Source: Paracoccus sp. (in: a-proteobacteria)
GTDB taxonomy: Bacteria; Pseudomonadota; Alphaproteobacteria; Rhodobacterales; Rhodobacteraceae
DNA length: 64,000 bases
Direction of reading: 5' to 3'
Assembly: GCA_030538425.1 (NCBI GenBank)
Contig: JAUNTZ010000004.1
Span: 30,139 to 94,138 of the forward strand
Shown: piece by piece, positions 18,987-27,146 of the stretch
Position numbering within the stretch: position 1 is the first letter of the stretch
Layout: every line of letters starts with the position of its first letter
Made by a program: the position numbers and the translations under genes
Notes under the pieces: generated by a model
Databases searched by the model: none
What the model saw: only the letters and a program-made list of their open reading frames with translations
What the model was told of the DNA's origin: nothing

Positions 18987-19851
18987 ACGCTTCGGCGATT
19001 TCACCGCGCTGAATGATGTGGCGCTTGCCGTTCAGCCCGGTCAGCGGGTCGCGCTGCTGGGCCATAACGGCGCGGGCAAATCCACGCTGATGAAGATCGT
19101 GCTGGGGCTGATCCCCTTTGATGGCGGCGAGGTGTCGGTGATGGGCTCAGGCCCGGGCAGCGCCGAGGCCCGCGCGCGCGTCGCCTATCTGCCCGAGAAC
19201 GTCGCATTTCACCCCGCGCTGAGCGGGCTTGAGATGGTCCGCTATTATCTGCGGCTGCGCGGTCAGCCGGTCTCCGAGGCACCCGGCTTGCTGGAGCGGG
19301 TCGGGCTTGGCCATGCGATGAAGCGGCGCATCGGCACTTATTCCAAGGGGATGCGGCAGCGGGTCGGTCTGGCGCAGGCGCTGATCGGGCGGCCCGGCCT
19401 GCTGGTTCTGGATGAGCCGACCTCGGGGCTTGATCCGGTCTCGCGGCGGTCGTTTTACGAATTGCTGGACGGTCTGGCCGCCGAGGGCGCGGGCATCCTG
19501 CTCTCCAGCCACGCCCTGACCGAGGTTGAGGCGCGCACCGATCGCATCGTCATTCTGTCGCAGGGCCGTCGCGTGGCTGAGGGCACATTGGCCGATCTGC
19601 GCCGTGAGGCGGCGTTGCCGGTCTCTTATCTGCTGATCCCGCAACCGGGGGCCGAACCGGGCCTGCGCGCCGCATTCCCCGAGGCGCGCGACAACCCTGC
19701 GGGCCTGATCCTGTCGGGCGCGCAAAGCGACAAGCTGGAGACTCTGCGCCGCATCGCGGCCATGCCGGATCTGGTCGCGGATCTGGAGGTGATGCCGCCC
19801 AGTCTGGAAGATATCTACAGCCATTTCGGCGCAAAGGGGGCCGCAGCATGA
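18952..19851 (+). CDS. nosF: NosF ABC transporter ATP-binding protein
   Basis: The 299-residue ATPase starts at ATG 18952 after AAGGA, inside the end of nosD. Walker A is LLGHNGAGKST, the signature region is TYSKGMRQRVGLAQAL, Walker B is LLVLDEPTSGLDP and the H-loop is LLSSHALTEVE. The signature is YSKGM rather than LSGG, as is common in NosF. It drives the NosY membrane subunit and NosD in CuZ maturation and overlaps nosY by 4 bp. Confidence 0.95.
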   Translation: MTMALTLSHLTKRFGDFTALNDVALAVQPGQRVALLGHNGAGKSTLMKIVLGLIPFDGGEVSVMGSGPGSAEARARVAYLPENVAFHPALSGLEMVRYYLRLRGQPVSEAPGLLERVGLGHAMKRRIGTYSKGMRQRVGLAQALIGRPGLLVLDEPTSGLDPVSRRSFYELLDGLAAEGAGILLSSHALTEVEARTDRIVILSQGRRVAEGTLADLRREAALPVSYLLIPQPGAEPGLRAAFPEARDNPAGLILSGAQSDKLETLRRIAAMPDLVADLEVMPPSLEDIYSHFGAKGAAA

Positions 19852-20672
19852 TCGGGCGTATTCTGGCCACGGCGCAGGCTGAATTGCGCATCGCGCTGCG
19901 CAACCGTTGGGTGGCGATTGCGGTTGCCATGATGGCGGTGTTTGCGCTTGTGCTGTCGGCGGCGGGTTCGGCGCCCACGGGGGCACTTGGCGCGGACCGG
20001 CTGTCGGTGGTGGTGGCCTCACTGACGAATCTTGCCGTCTATCTGGTTCCGCTGCTCGCTTTGCTGATGTCATTCGACGCGGTGGCGGGCGAGGTTGAGC
20101 GCGGCACGCTGCCGCTGCTTCTGACCTATCCGATTGCGCGGGCCGAGATCCTGGCCGGACGCCTGCTGGCGCATCTGGCCATTCTGGGGCTGGCGGTCGC
20201 GGTGGGTTACGGTCTGGCCGCGATTGCCGCGATTGCCGTTGATGGCGGCGCAGTCGCCGGTCTGCCCGCCTTGTGGCGCCTGTTCTGGACCTCGCTCTTA
20301 CTGGGCGCGAGCTTTCTGGGTCTTGGCTATGTGCTGTCGGCTTTGTCGCGCAGGCCGTCGGGGGCGGCGGGTCTGGCGATTGGCGCATGGCTGGTCGCGG
20401 TGGTGCTTTACGACCTTGGCCTTCTGGCCGGTCTGGTCGCCACCGGCGGCGAGGGGGCCTTCGGCGCGGCGCTGCCCGCTTTGTTGCTGGCCAACCCCGC
20501 CGATGCGTTCCGCCTGTATAATCTTGCCGCATCTGAGGCCACGGCGGCGGCGGCAGGTCTGGGCGGGGCTGCGAACACGATCCCCGCATGGGCCTCGCTT
20601 TTGTCCCTGTTACTGTGGCCGGTCGCGATGCTGACCGCCGCCAGCCTTGTCTTTCGTCGGGTGCAGCCATGA
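19848..20672 (+). CDS. nosY: NosY ABC-2 type permease
   Basis: The 274-residue membrane protein has about six hydrophobic segments and the ABC-2 signature ERGTLPLLLTYPIARAEIL. It is the membrane part of the NosDFY complex. It is translationally coupled on both sides: ATGA overlap with nosF upstream and with nosL downstream. Confidence 0.95.
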   Translation: MIGRILATAQAELRIALRNRWVAIAVAMMAVFALVLSAAGSAPTGALGADRLSVVVASLTNLAVYLVPLLALLMSFDAVAGEVERGTLPLLLTYPIARAEILAGRLLAHLAILGLAVAVGYGLAAIAAIAVDGGAVAGLPALWRLFWTSLLLGASFLGLGYVLSALSRRPSGAAGLAIGAWLVAVVLYDLGLLAGLVATGGEGAFGAALPALLLANPADAFRLYNLAASEATAAAAGLGGAANTIPAWASLLSLLLWPVAMLTAASLVFRRVQP

Positions 20673-21229
20673 AACGTCTTGCCCTGATCGCCCTTGTCGC
20701 GCTGAGCGCCTGCCGAGAGGAACAGGCCGCCATCCCGGGGCCTGTGACGATGACCGAATCGGCGGTGGGTCACTTCTGCCAGATGAACGTGTTGGAACAT
20801 CCCGGCCCCAAGGCGCAGGTGCATCTCAAGGACGTGATGGACCCGCTGTTCTTCAGTCAGGTGCGCGACGCCATTGCCTATCAGCGGATGCCTGAGCAAA
20901 GCCACGAGGTGATCGCGGTCTATGTCAGCGATATCGCGCAGGCCGAAAGCTGGGATTTCCCCGGCGCGGATAACTGGATCGCGCAGGAAAGCGCGGTCTA
21001 TGTTCTGGGCTCTGACCGCGAGGGCGGGATGGGCGCGGCCGAGACGATCCCCTTTTCGACGCGAGAGGCCGCCGAGGCCTTTATCGCGGACCATGGCGGT
21101 GAGATCCGCGCCCTTGACCAGATCACCACCGAAGAGGTGCTCAGCCCCGATGACGGGGCGAGCGCCGCGGCTGAGGATGACAGCGCGGGCGATTATGCCG
21201 ACCGGCTTCGCAGGCTTGGCCGGGATTGA
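20669..21229 (+). CDS. nosL: NosL copper-binding lipoprotein
   Basis: The 186-residue protein starts at ATG 20669 overlapping the nosY stop. The signal peptide ends in the lipobox ALSAC. The copper site motif HFCQMNVLEHPGPKAQVHLK carries the conserved Cys and Met seen in NosL. NosL is a periplasmic lipoprotein chaperone that supplies Cu(I) to the NosDFY system and NosZ. The acidic tail (EDDSAGDY) is typical. Confidence 0.95.
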   Translation: MKRLALIALVALSACREEQAAIPGPVTMTESAVGHFCQMNVLEHPGPKAQVHLKDVMDPLFFSQVRDAIAYQRMPEQSHEVIAVYVSDIAQAESWDFPGADNWIAQESAVYVLGSDREGGMGAAETIPFSTREAAEAFIADHGGEIRALDQITTEEVLSPDDGASAAAEDDSAGDYADRLRRLGRD

Positions 21230-21239
21230 GGAGAAAGCG

Positions 21240-22136
21240 ATGAACAGGCGGCGGTTTCTGACAATCACGGCGGCGATGTGCGCCTATGCGGCGCTGCCCG
21301 GTGGGGCTCGGGCGGGCGGCTATGCGCAGTGGGAAGGGGTCGCGCTTGGCGCAAGGGCGCGGATCACGCTTGAGGCGCCCGATGCGGGGCTGTTCGAGGC
21401 AATCCGCGCCGAGATTGCCCGGCTGGAGGATGTGTTCAGCCTCTATCGCCCCGGCTCCGCCCTGTCGCGGCTCAACCGCGACGGCGTGATCGAGGCCCCG
21501 CCCTTTGAGCTTGCCGATTGCCTTGCCCTTGCCGGGCGGGTGCATGAGGCGACCCACGGGCTGTTCGATCCGACCGTCCAATCGCTCTGGCTGGCCTATG
21601 CCGATGCGCAAGGCGCGCCCGCGCCCGCGCGGCTCAAGGCGCTTGCGATGGGGTGGCAGGGGGTGCGGCTGGACCCCGCGCGGATCAGCCTGGGTGAGGG
21701 CATGGCCCTGACGCTGAACGGGATTGCGCAGGGCTATATCGCGGACCGGGTCGCGGCGCTGATCCGGGCGCGGGGCTACGACCGCGTCATGGTCGATACG
21801 GGTGAGCTGCACGCCATCGGCACCGCGCCGGATGGGCGCGACTGGCCGGTGACGCTTGCGGGCGGCGGGCAGATCGGGCTGGAGAGCCGCGCGCTTGCCA
21901 CATCGGCGCCGCTTGGCACCAGCTTTGATGCGGGCGGACGGGTCGGGCATATTCTGGACCCGCGCAGCAGAGAGCCTGCCCCTGCGCGATGGGCTTCGGT
22001 CTCGGTGTCGTCGGGCTCGGCGGCGGTGGCGGATGCGCTGTCAACGGCCTGCTGCCTGATGGAAAGCCGCGCCGCGATGGACCGTGCCGCAGCCGGTTTC
22101 CGCGACACAAGGGTTGAGCGGGCTCAGGCGGTGTAG
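21240..22136 (+). CDS. nosX: NosX, ApbE-type FAD:protein FMN transferase
   Basis: NosX attaches FMN covalently to a threonine of NosR in the periplasm. The 298-residue protein starts at ATG 21240 after GAGGAG and begins with a Tat-like signal (MNRRRFLTITAAMCAYA). ApbE motifs include DVFSLYRPGSALSRLN, LNGIAQGYIADRVA and the C-terminal GRVGHILDPRS. It closes the nosRZDFYLX operon. Its last ~83 codons are duplicated immediately downstream, but the gene itself is complete. Confidence 0.94.
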   Translation: MNRRRFLTITAAMCAYAALPGGARAGGYAQWEGVALGARARITLEAPDAGLFEAIRAEIARLEDVFSLYRPGSALSRLNRDGVIEAPPFELADCLALAGRVHEATHGLFDPTVQSLWLAYADAQGAPAPARLKALAMGWQGVRLDPARISLGEGMALTLNGIAQGYIADRVAALIRARGYDRVMVDTGELHAIGTAPDGRDWPVTLAGGGQIGLESRALATSAPLGTSFDAGGRVGHILDPRSREPAPARWASVSVSSGSAAVADALSTACCLMESRAAMDRAAAGFRDTRVERAQAV

Positions 22137-22422
22137 CCCCTCACCGTCTGGGCCTTGCGGGCTCGATAACCGCGCGCTTGCCACATCGGCGCCGCTTGGC
22201 ACCAGCTTTGATGCGGGCGGACGGGTCGGGCATATTCTGGACCCGCGCAGCAGAGAGCCTGCCCCTGCGCGATGGGCTTCGGTCTCGGTGTCGTCGGGCT
22301 CGGCGGCGGTGGCGGATGCGCTGTCAACGGCCTGTTGCCTGATGGAGAGCCGCGCCGAGATGGACCGCGCCACAGCCGGTTTCCGAGACACAAGGGTTGA
22401 GCGGGCTCAGGCGGCGTAGCCC
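22137..22422 (+). pseudogene. Recent 283-bp tandem duplicate of the nosX and pirin gene ends
   Basis: The units 21887-22169 and 22170-22452 form a tandem duplication with a period of 283 bp. The second copy encodes the last ~83 residues of NosX in frame and ends with TAG at 22417-22419. The unit also includes the last ~9 codons of the convergent pirin gene, whose orphan copy lies at 22141-22166. The first ~165 bp of the two units are identical. Seven substitutions (four synonymous) fall within the last 85 bp before the nosX stop. No promoter or start codon is evident, so the fragment is probably not translated. Confidence 0.93.
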
Positions 22423-23376
22423 TCACCCTCTGGGCCTTGCAGGCTCGGGCGCGTGGATATGTTCGGCATCGTCGCCCGGCGGCAGGGTAAACGCGCCCCG
22501 GCCCCAATCGGCGCGGGCCCAGTCGATGCGGGCGGCCTCGATCCGCTCGCGGCTTGAGGCGACGAAGTTCCACCAGATATAGCGCGGCCCGCTCAGCGTC
22601 GCCCCGCCCAGAGCCATCAGCCGCGCGCCCTCGGCCCCCGCCTCAACGGTGATCGCATCGCCGGGGCGGAAGACCATCATCCGACCGGCGGCGAAGTCGT
22701 CACCCGCGAACCGGATTGCGCCCTGGGTCACGTAAATGCCCCGGTCCTCGTGATTGTCGGGCAGGGGAAAGCGCGCGCCGGGGGCGAGCGTCACGTCCAG
22801 ATAAAACGCCTCGGAGAACATCGTTGCCGGGGCGGCCTCACCGTAGGCCGCGCCAAGGATCAGGCGGGCTGTGACGCCATGGGCCTCGATCACGGGCAGG
22901 CTTTCCTTCGGGTGATGCTCAAAGATCGGCGCCATATCCTCAACCTCTTCGGGCAGGGCAATCCAGCTTTGGATACCGAACAGGCTGTGCGGGCCTTGGC
23001 GGGCGGCCTCGCTTGTGCGCTCGGAATGAGTGACGCCGCGCCCGGCCACCATCCAGTTCAGCGCGCCGGGGCGGATGATCTGGTCGGTGCCGAGGCTGTC
23101 GCGATGATGAAAATCGCCCCGGTAAAGATAGGTCACGGTGCCAAGGCCGATATGGGGATGCGGGCGCACGTCGATGCCCTGGCCGGTCAGGAATTCGGCC
23201 GGGCCCGCCTGATCGAAAAAGATGAACGGGCCGACCATCTGGCGCTTGGGCGCGGGCAAGGCGCGGCGCACCTCGAAGCCGCCGATATCGCGGGCGCGCG
23301 GCACAATGACGGTCTCGATCGCATCGGCGCTCAGTTGATCGGGATGGCCGGGGGCTAACAGGGGGTTCCAGCTCAT
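22423..23376 (-). CDS. Pirin family protein
   Basis: The 317-residue protein has the double cupin fold of pirins. It shows the N-terminal metal-site motif VRPHPHIGLGTVTYLYRG with HHRDSLGT, then GRGVTHSERT, and a second cupin with HEDRGIYVTQGAIRFAG. Bacterial pirins are cytoplasmic iron proteins, some with quercetinase activity and some acting on regulators or enzymes; the role here is not clear. It converges on nosX, and its last codons are included in the nosX tail duplication. Confidence 0.93.
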   Translation of the reverse strand: MSWNPLLAPGHPDQLSADAIETVIVPRARDIGGFEVRRALPAPKRQMVGPFIFFDQAGPAEFLTGQGIDVRPHPHIGLGTVTYLYRGDFHHRDSLGTDQIIRPGALNWMVAGRGVTHSERTSEAARQGPHSLFGIQSWIALPEEVEDMAPIFEHHPKESLPVIEAHGVTARLILGAAYGEAAPATMFSEAFYLDVTLAPGARFPLPDNHEDRGIYVTQGAIRFAGDDFAAGRMMVFRPGDAITVEAGAEGARLMALGGATLSGPRYIWWNFVASSRERIEAARIDWARADWGRGAFTLPPGDDAEHIHAPEPARPRG

Positions 23377-23882
23377 GTTCGGGGCCTTTCTGCGGTTTTT
23401 TCCAACCTAGCGCGCGGGGAGGGCCGCGCAAGGGCGGTGCCGTTCGGCCAGCCCGAACGCGGGGGGCGTTTTTGGCGTCATTCGGTTTGGGCAAGCGCGG
23501 CTGCTCGGGTGGCGACTGAGCGGGCCGCTCACGGCAGGTTTTCCCTCGCTTCTTTGAAACGCATCGGCTGATAAATTCGCGCAAACGGCGTCGGTTGGGT
23601 CAAGCGCCTCTGCTCCGGTGGCGGTTGAGCGGACAAAACACGGACGGCGCATGGCATCCCCATGCCCTTCGTTTCGTCCACGCTCATATGCGCGTGGCGT
23701 GGCACGACCGCCGATAGCCGACTTGCAAGAGCGCGGGGCAGGCCGGTGCCGCGCGGGTGGACGTCTCGCCCAAGCCCGCCGCGCGACCACCGTTCGGCCA
23801 GCCCGAACGCGGGCTTTCTCTGACGCGGGTTGGATGCAGGCCGCGCGCGGCCTATCTTGGCGGCAACAGCGAAAGGCAGAAC
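23377..23882. repeat. Divergent intergenic region with dispersed hairpin and degenerate repeats
   Basis: No gene is seen in these 506 bp. The hairpin element CCGTTCGGCCAGCCCGAACG occurs at 23440-23459 and again at 23790-23809, with matching GCGGG after both. A second degenerate pair lies at about 23475-23537 and 23588-23646 and contains a GCTGCTCGGGTGGCG-like core (period about 113 bp). Both promoters for pirin and the dioxygenase fusion gene must lie here. An AAAGG Shine-Dalgarno precedes 23883. Confidence 0.6.
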
Positions 23883-25403
23883 ATGACCTCTGGCATCCAT
23901 CATGTGACCGCGATCACCGCGGACGTTCAGCGCAATGTCGATTTCTATGCGGGCTTTCTGGGCCTGCGTCTGGTCAAGCAGACCGGCGGTTATGAGGACG
24001 GCGCGCAGCTTCATCTGTTTTATGGCGACGGGGCGGGCAGTCCCGGCTCATTGCTCAGCTTCCTGGTCTGGCAGGGCGGGGCGCGGGGGCGCACGGGTCT
24101 GGGCGTGGTCTCGGAAATCGCTCTGGCGGTGCCTGCCGCGCAGATCGGTGACTGGCTGATCCGCGCGATGAAGGCGGGGGTTGAGGCGACTGGCCCCGCG
24201 GCTGAGGGCGGCCATCCGGTCCTGCGCCTGCGCGACCCCGACGGTCTGATCATCAAGCTGACCGGCGTTGATGCCGCGCCCACCGTCCCATGGGGCGAGG
24301 CGCCCGCCCGCATCCATTCCGTGACCGTGCTGAGCGATGAGGCCGAGGCCACCGCCCGCTTCATCACCCGCTTCGGCTATCGCGAGACCGGGCGCGAGGG
24401 GCCGTTCATCCGCCTCTCCTCTGACCGTGATCAGGTTGAGATCCGGGCCTCCGCGGGCTTTGTTCCGGCAATTGCGGGGGCGGGCGTGGTCGATCATGTG
24501 GCCTTTCGCGCCACAGACGCGGATGCTGTGCGGCAGATGCGGCTTGATCTGCGCGACCATGAAGGCGTGACAAATGTCCATGACCGGCAATATTTCCTGT
24601 CGCTTTATGTCCGGGCGCCCGGCGGGCTCTTGGTGGAATATGCCACCGACGGGCCGGGTTTTGCGGTCGATGAGCCCGAAGATGCGCTTGGCCAGACGCT
24701 GATGTTTGCGCCCCATGACGCAGGCCGCGCCGATGATCTGCGCGTGATGCTGCCCCAGTTTGCCATGCCCGGCGATGAAAGGATGCCGATGCGTGACCTG
24801 CCCTTTATTCACCGATTTCATCACCCTGCTGAGCCTGACGGTTCGGTCATCGTCCTGCTGCATGGCACTGGCGGGAATGAGGCCGACCTGATGCCGCTGG
24901 CTCATCGGCTGAACCCGCGCGCCACCCTTCTGGGCCTGCGCGGACGCTCAACCGAGGAAGGGATCAACCGCTGGTTTCGCCGCTATAGCGCGGTCAGCTA
25001 TGATCAGGCCGATATCCGCGCCGAGGCAGCGGCCTTCGCGGGTTTCATGGAGGAGGCGCAGCGGGCTTATGGGCTGGACGCGGCGCGGATCAGCTATCTG
25101 GGTTATTCCAACGGCGCAAACCTTCTGGGCGCGGTGATGCGGCTCCATCCCGGCACGGTGCGCCGCGCGATTCTGCTACGCGGGATCGAGGTTTTGGAGG
25201 ACGCCCCCCGCGCCGATCTTTCGGGCCATGAGGTGCTGATGCTGTCGGGGCGTGACGATTATTTCGGCGCCATGGCTCCCGCGCTTGAGACCGCTTTGCG
25301 CGAGGGTGGCGCGGAACTCGACGCGCGGATGCTCGAGGCCGGGCATGAGCTGTCGCCCGAGGATACCGAGCAGGCGCAGGGCTGGCTGGCCGCGCGGGCT
25401 TAG
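23883..25403 (+). CDS. Fusion of a ring-cleavage-type VOC dioxygenase and an alpha/beta-hydrolase
   Basis: The 506-residue protein starts at ATG 23883. Residues 1-300 are tandem glyoxalase/VOC modules (GIHHVTAITADVQRNVDFY, then RIHSVTVLSDEAEATARFI, VVDHVAFR and GGLLVEYATDGPGF). They resemble MhqO/LinE-like hydroquinone dioxygenases. Residues from about 310 form a phospholipase/carboxylesterase domain with VIVLLHGTGGNEADLMPL, nucleophile elbow YLGYSNGAN, LSGRDDYFG and a final GHELSPED. In Bacillus the equivalents MhqO and MhqD are separate proteins of one detoxification operon. A function in quinone or electrophile removal is inferred. The stop overlaps the convergent DUF2125 gene. Confidence 0.88.
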   Translation: MTSGIHHVTAITADVQRNVDFYAGFLGLRLVKQTGGYEDGAQLHLFYGDGAGSPGSLLSFLVWQGGARGRTGLGVVSEIALAVPAAQIGDWLIRAMKAGVEATGPAAEGGHPVLRLRDPDGLIIKLTGVDAAPTVPWGEAPARIHSVTVLSDEAEATARFITRFGYRETGREGPFIRLSSDRDQVEIRASAGFVPAIAGAGVVDHVAFRATDADAVRQMRLDLRDHEGVTNVHDRQYFLSLYVRAPGGLLVEYATDGPGFAVDEPEDALGQTLMFAPHDAGRADDLRVMLPQFAMPGDERMPMRDLPFIHRFHHPAEPDGSVIVLLHGTGGNEADLMPLAHRLNPRATLLGLRGRSTEEGINRWFRRYSAVSYDQADIRAEAAAFAGFMEEAQRAYGLDAARISYLGYSNGANLLGAVMRLHPGTVRRAILLRGIEVLEDAPRADLSGHEVLMLSGRDDYFGAMAPALETALREGGAELDARMLEAGHELSPEDTEQAQGWLAARA

Positions 25404-26389
25404 TCCGCCAAAAGCACCGGCGCGGGGCCGAGCGTGACCGGGCCGATCTGGGTCTGGCCATCCTCAAAGCGCAGCGCGATGCGCATCTCGCCGGGTGCGG
25501 CGGGGGGCAGGCTGTCCTCCGCCGCGCCAAAGCTGGCCAGATTGTTCAGCCCGGCCACGACCGGCAGAACCATGCTTTGCGGCATCAGCCCCATCGCGGC
25601 GGCGGCTTCAAGAAAGCTTTGCGCATCGGTGGAATACAGCCCGAGCTGCCCCTCGGCCCGGCCCTCGGCGTCGGCGATGACCCGGCCCATCAGCCGCGCC
25701 GTGGCCGGGCCAAGGGTGAGCGTGACGCCCTGCGTTTCAATGCCGGTCAGCCGCGGCGTACTGGCGGATCCCGCGCCCGGCGCCTCGGTCAGCCAGACCC
25801 GCGCCGCGCCCGTCGCATCAAGCGCCGAAGGCAGGCCGATGCCGGTCAGCGCCTCAGGCGCAAGCCCCTGCATATCGAGGGTGACATCATAGGCGGCGTT
25901 GCTGCGGATCGGCGCTTGCAGCCCCGGCACGGCCAGCCGCGCGTGGGCCGACAGGCTCTCAAGCAGCGGTGCGCCAGCCAGAGCGACGCTCTGCGCGTCA
26001 AGCTGTGCCTCGCTTAACGCGCCGCGATTGGCGGGTGATAGCGCGGCAAAGCCCGTGCCTGCGCCGATGCTGACGGGCAGATCAAGACCGGCCTGCCGAA
26101 TCACCATTTCGGGCGGCAGATCAAAGCTGAACGCATTGGGCCGCGTCACCGGCACGAACAGATCAAGCGCAGGCGCGCTGATCCCGTCCGTGCCATCGCC
26201 CATCTCGACCCCGGTCAGGTGCAGGCCGAACCGGCCCGGCGCGCGCAGTGGCGCGACTGAGGCCGCATCAATGTCGGGGCTGGCCGCGATCTGTTCGCGG
26301 GCGCGGTTGCTCAGCCAGCTTTCGCCGCCCATCCAGCCGCCGACCGCCAGCAAAGCGACCACCAGAACCGTTATCAACAATCCGCGCAT
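25400..26389 (-). CDS. DUF2125 family protein, membrane anchored
   Basis: The ATG at 26389 is used; a GTG lies one codon upstream. The 329-residue protein starts with one hydrophobic segment (MRGLLITVLVVALLAVGGWMGG) followed by a periplasmic beta-rich region. Segments such as RFGLHLTGVEMGDG and PNAFSFDLPPEMVIRQAGLDL match DUF2125 proteins of alphaproteobacteria. Their function is unknown. The stop codon overlaps that of the convergent dioxygenase fusion gene by 4 bp. Confidence 0.82.
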   Translation of the reverse strand: MRGLLITVLVVALLAVGGWMGGESWLSNRAREQIAASPDIDAASVAPLRAPGRFGLHLTGVEMGDGTDGISAPALDLFVPVTRPNAFSFDLPPEMVIRQAGLDLPVSIGAGTGFAALSPANRGALSEAQLDAQSVALAGAPLLESLSAHARLAVPGLQAPIRSNAAYDVTLDMQGLAPEALTGIGLPSALDATGAARVWLTEAPGAGSASTPRLTGIETQGVTLTLGPATARLMGRVIADAEGRAEGQLGLYSTDAQSFLEAAAAMGLMPQSMVLPVVAGLNNLASFGAAEDSLPPAAPGEMRIALRFEDGQTQIGPVTLGPAPVLLAD

Positions 26390-26471
26390 CACTAGTCCCC
26401 CGCCATCACACCCCTTGAAACGCGCATATCAAAGCGTAATTTGCCCCTCAGCGAAAGGGCAGAAGCACGAT

Positions 26472-27044
26472 ATGAACAAGAATGACGGCAACTGGGTCTT
26501 CGCCTATGGCTCACTTTTGTGGGATCCGGGCTTCGATATGGTTGAGCGGCAGGTTGCGCGGCTGGAGGGCTATGCGCGCAGCTTTTGCCTGCGCTCGGTC
26601 ACCTATCGCGGCACGCCGGAGGCGCCGGGGCTTGTGCTGGGCCTTGACGCGGATGAGGCCGCGCATTGCACCGGGCTTGCAATGCGGGTTGAGGATGGGC
26701 CATGGCCCGAGGTGCTGGCCTATCTGCGCGAACGCGAGCTGACGACAAGCGCCTATCGTGAGGAAATCCTGCCGGTTGCGCTTGAGGACGGGCGCCATGT
26801 CCGCGCCGTGACCTATGTGATGCGCCGCGACCATCACCAATATGCGGGCGGGCTGCACCTGTCCGAACAGGCCCGGATCATCGCCACCGCGCAAGGCGGG
26901 CGCGGGCCGAATGCGGATTATCTGTTCAACACGGCGGCGCATCTGAACGGGATCGGGCTGGGCTGTCCGCAGATGGACGATCTGGCGGGGCAGGTCCGGG
27001 CGATCTTGGCGCAGGGGCAGGACGCGGGGCAGGGTGCGCAGTAG
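26472..27044 (+). CDS. ChaC-like gamma-glutamylcyclotransferase
   Basis: The 190-residue protein has the family motif VFAYGSLLWDPGF at its start and the later segments RSVTYRGTPEAPGLVLGL and YLRERELTTSAYREE, where the catalytic glutamate is expected. ChaC proteins cleave glutathione to 5-oxoproline and Cys-Gly in the cytoplasm. It is divergent from the DUF2125 gene. Substrate specificity is inferred from family only. Confidence 0.9.
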   Translation: MNKNDGNWVFAYGSLLWDPGFDMVERQVARLEGYARSFCLRSVTYRGTPEAPGLVLGLDADEAAHCTGLAMRVEDGPWPEVLAYLRERELTTSAYREEILPVALEDGRHVRAVTYVMRRDHHQYAGGLHLSEQARIIATAQGGRGPNADYLFNTAAHLNGIGLGCPQMDDLAGQVRAILAQGQDAGQGAQ

Positions 27045-27146
27045 CCTGCCGCAAGCCGTGCGATTTTAACGAAAACAGCCGTTGGCACAGAGGGGCGGCT
27101 TGCCTAAGGTCGGGGCGACAGGTTCTTGCCCAGAGGGACGCCGCCC

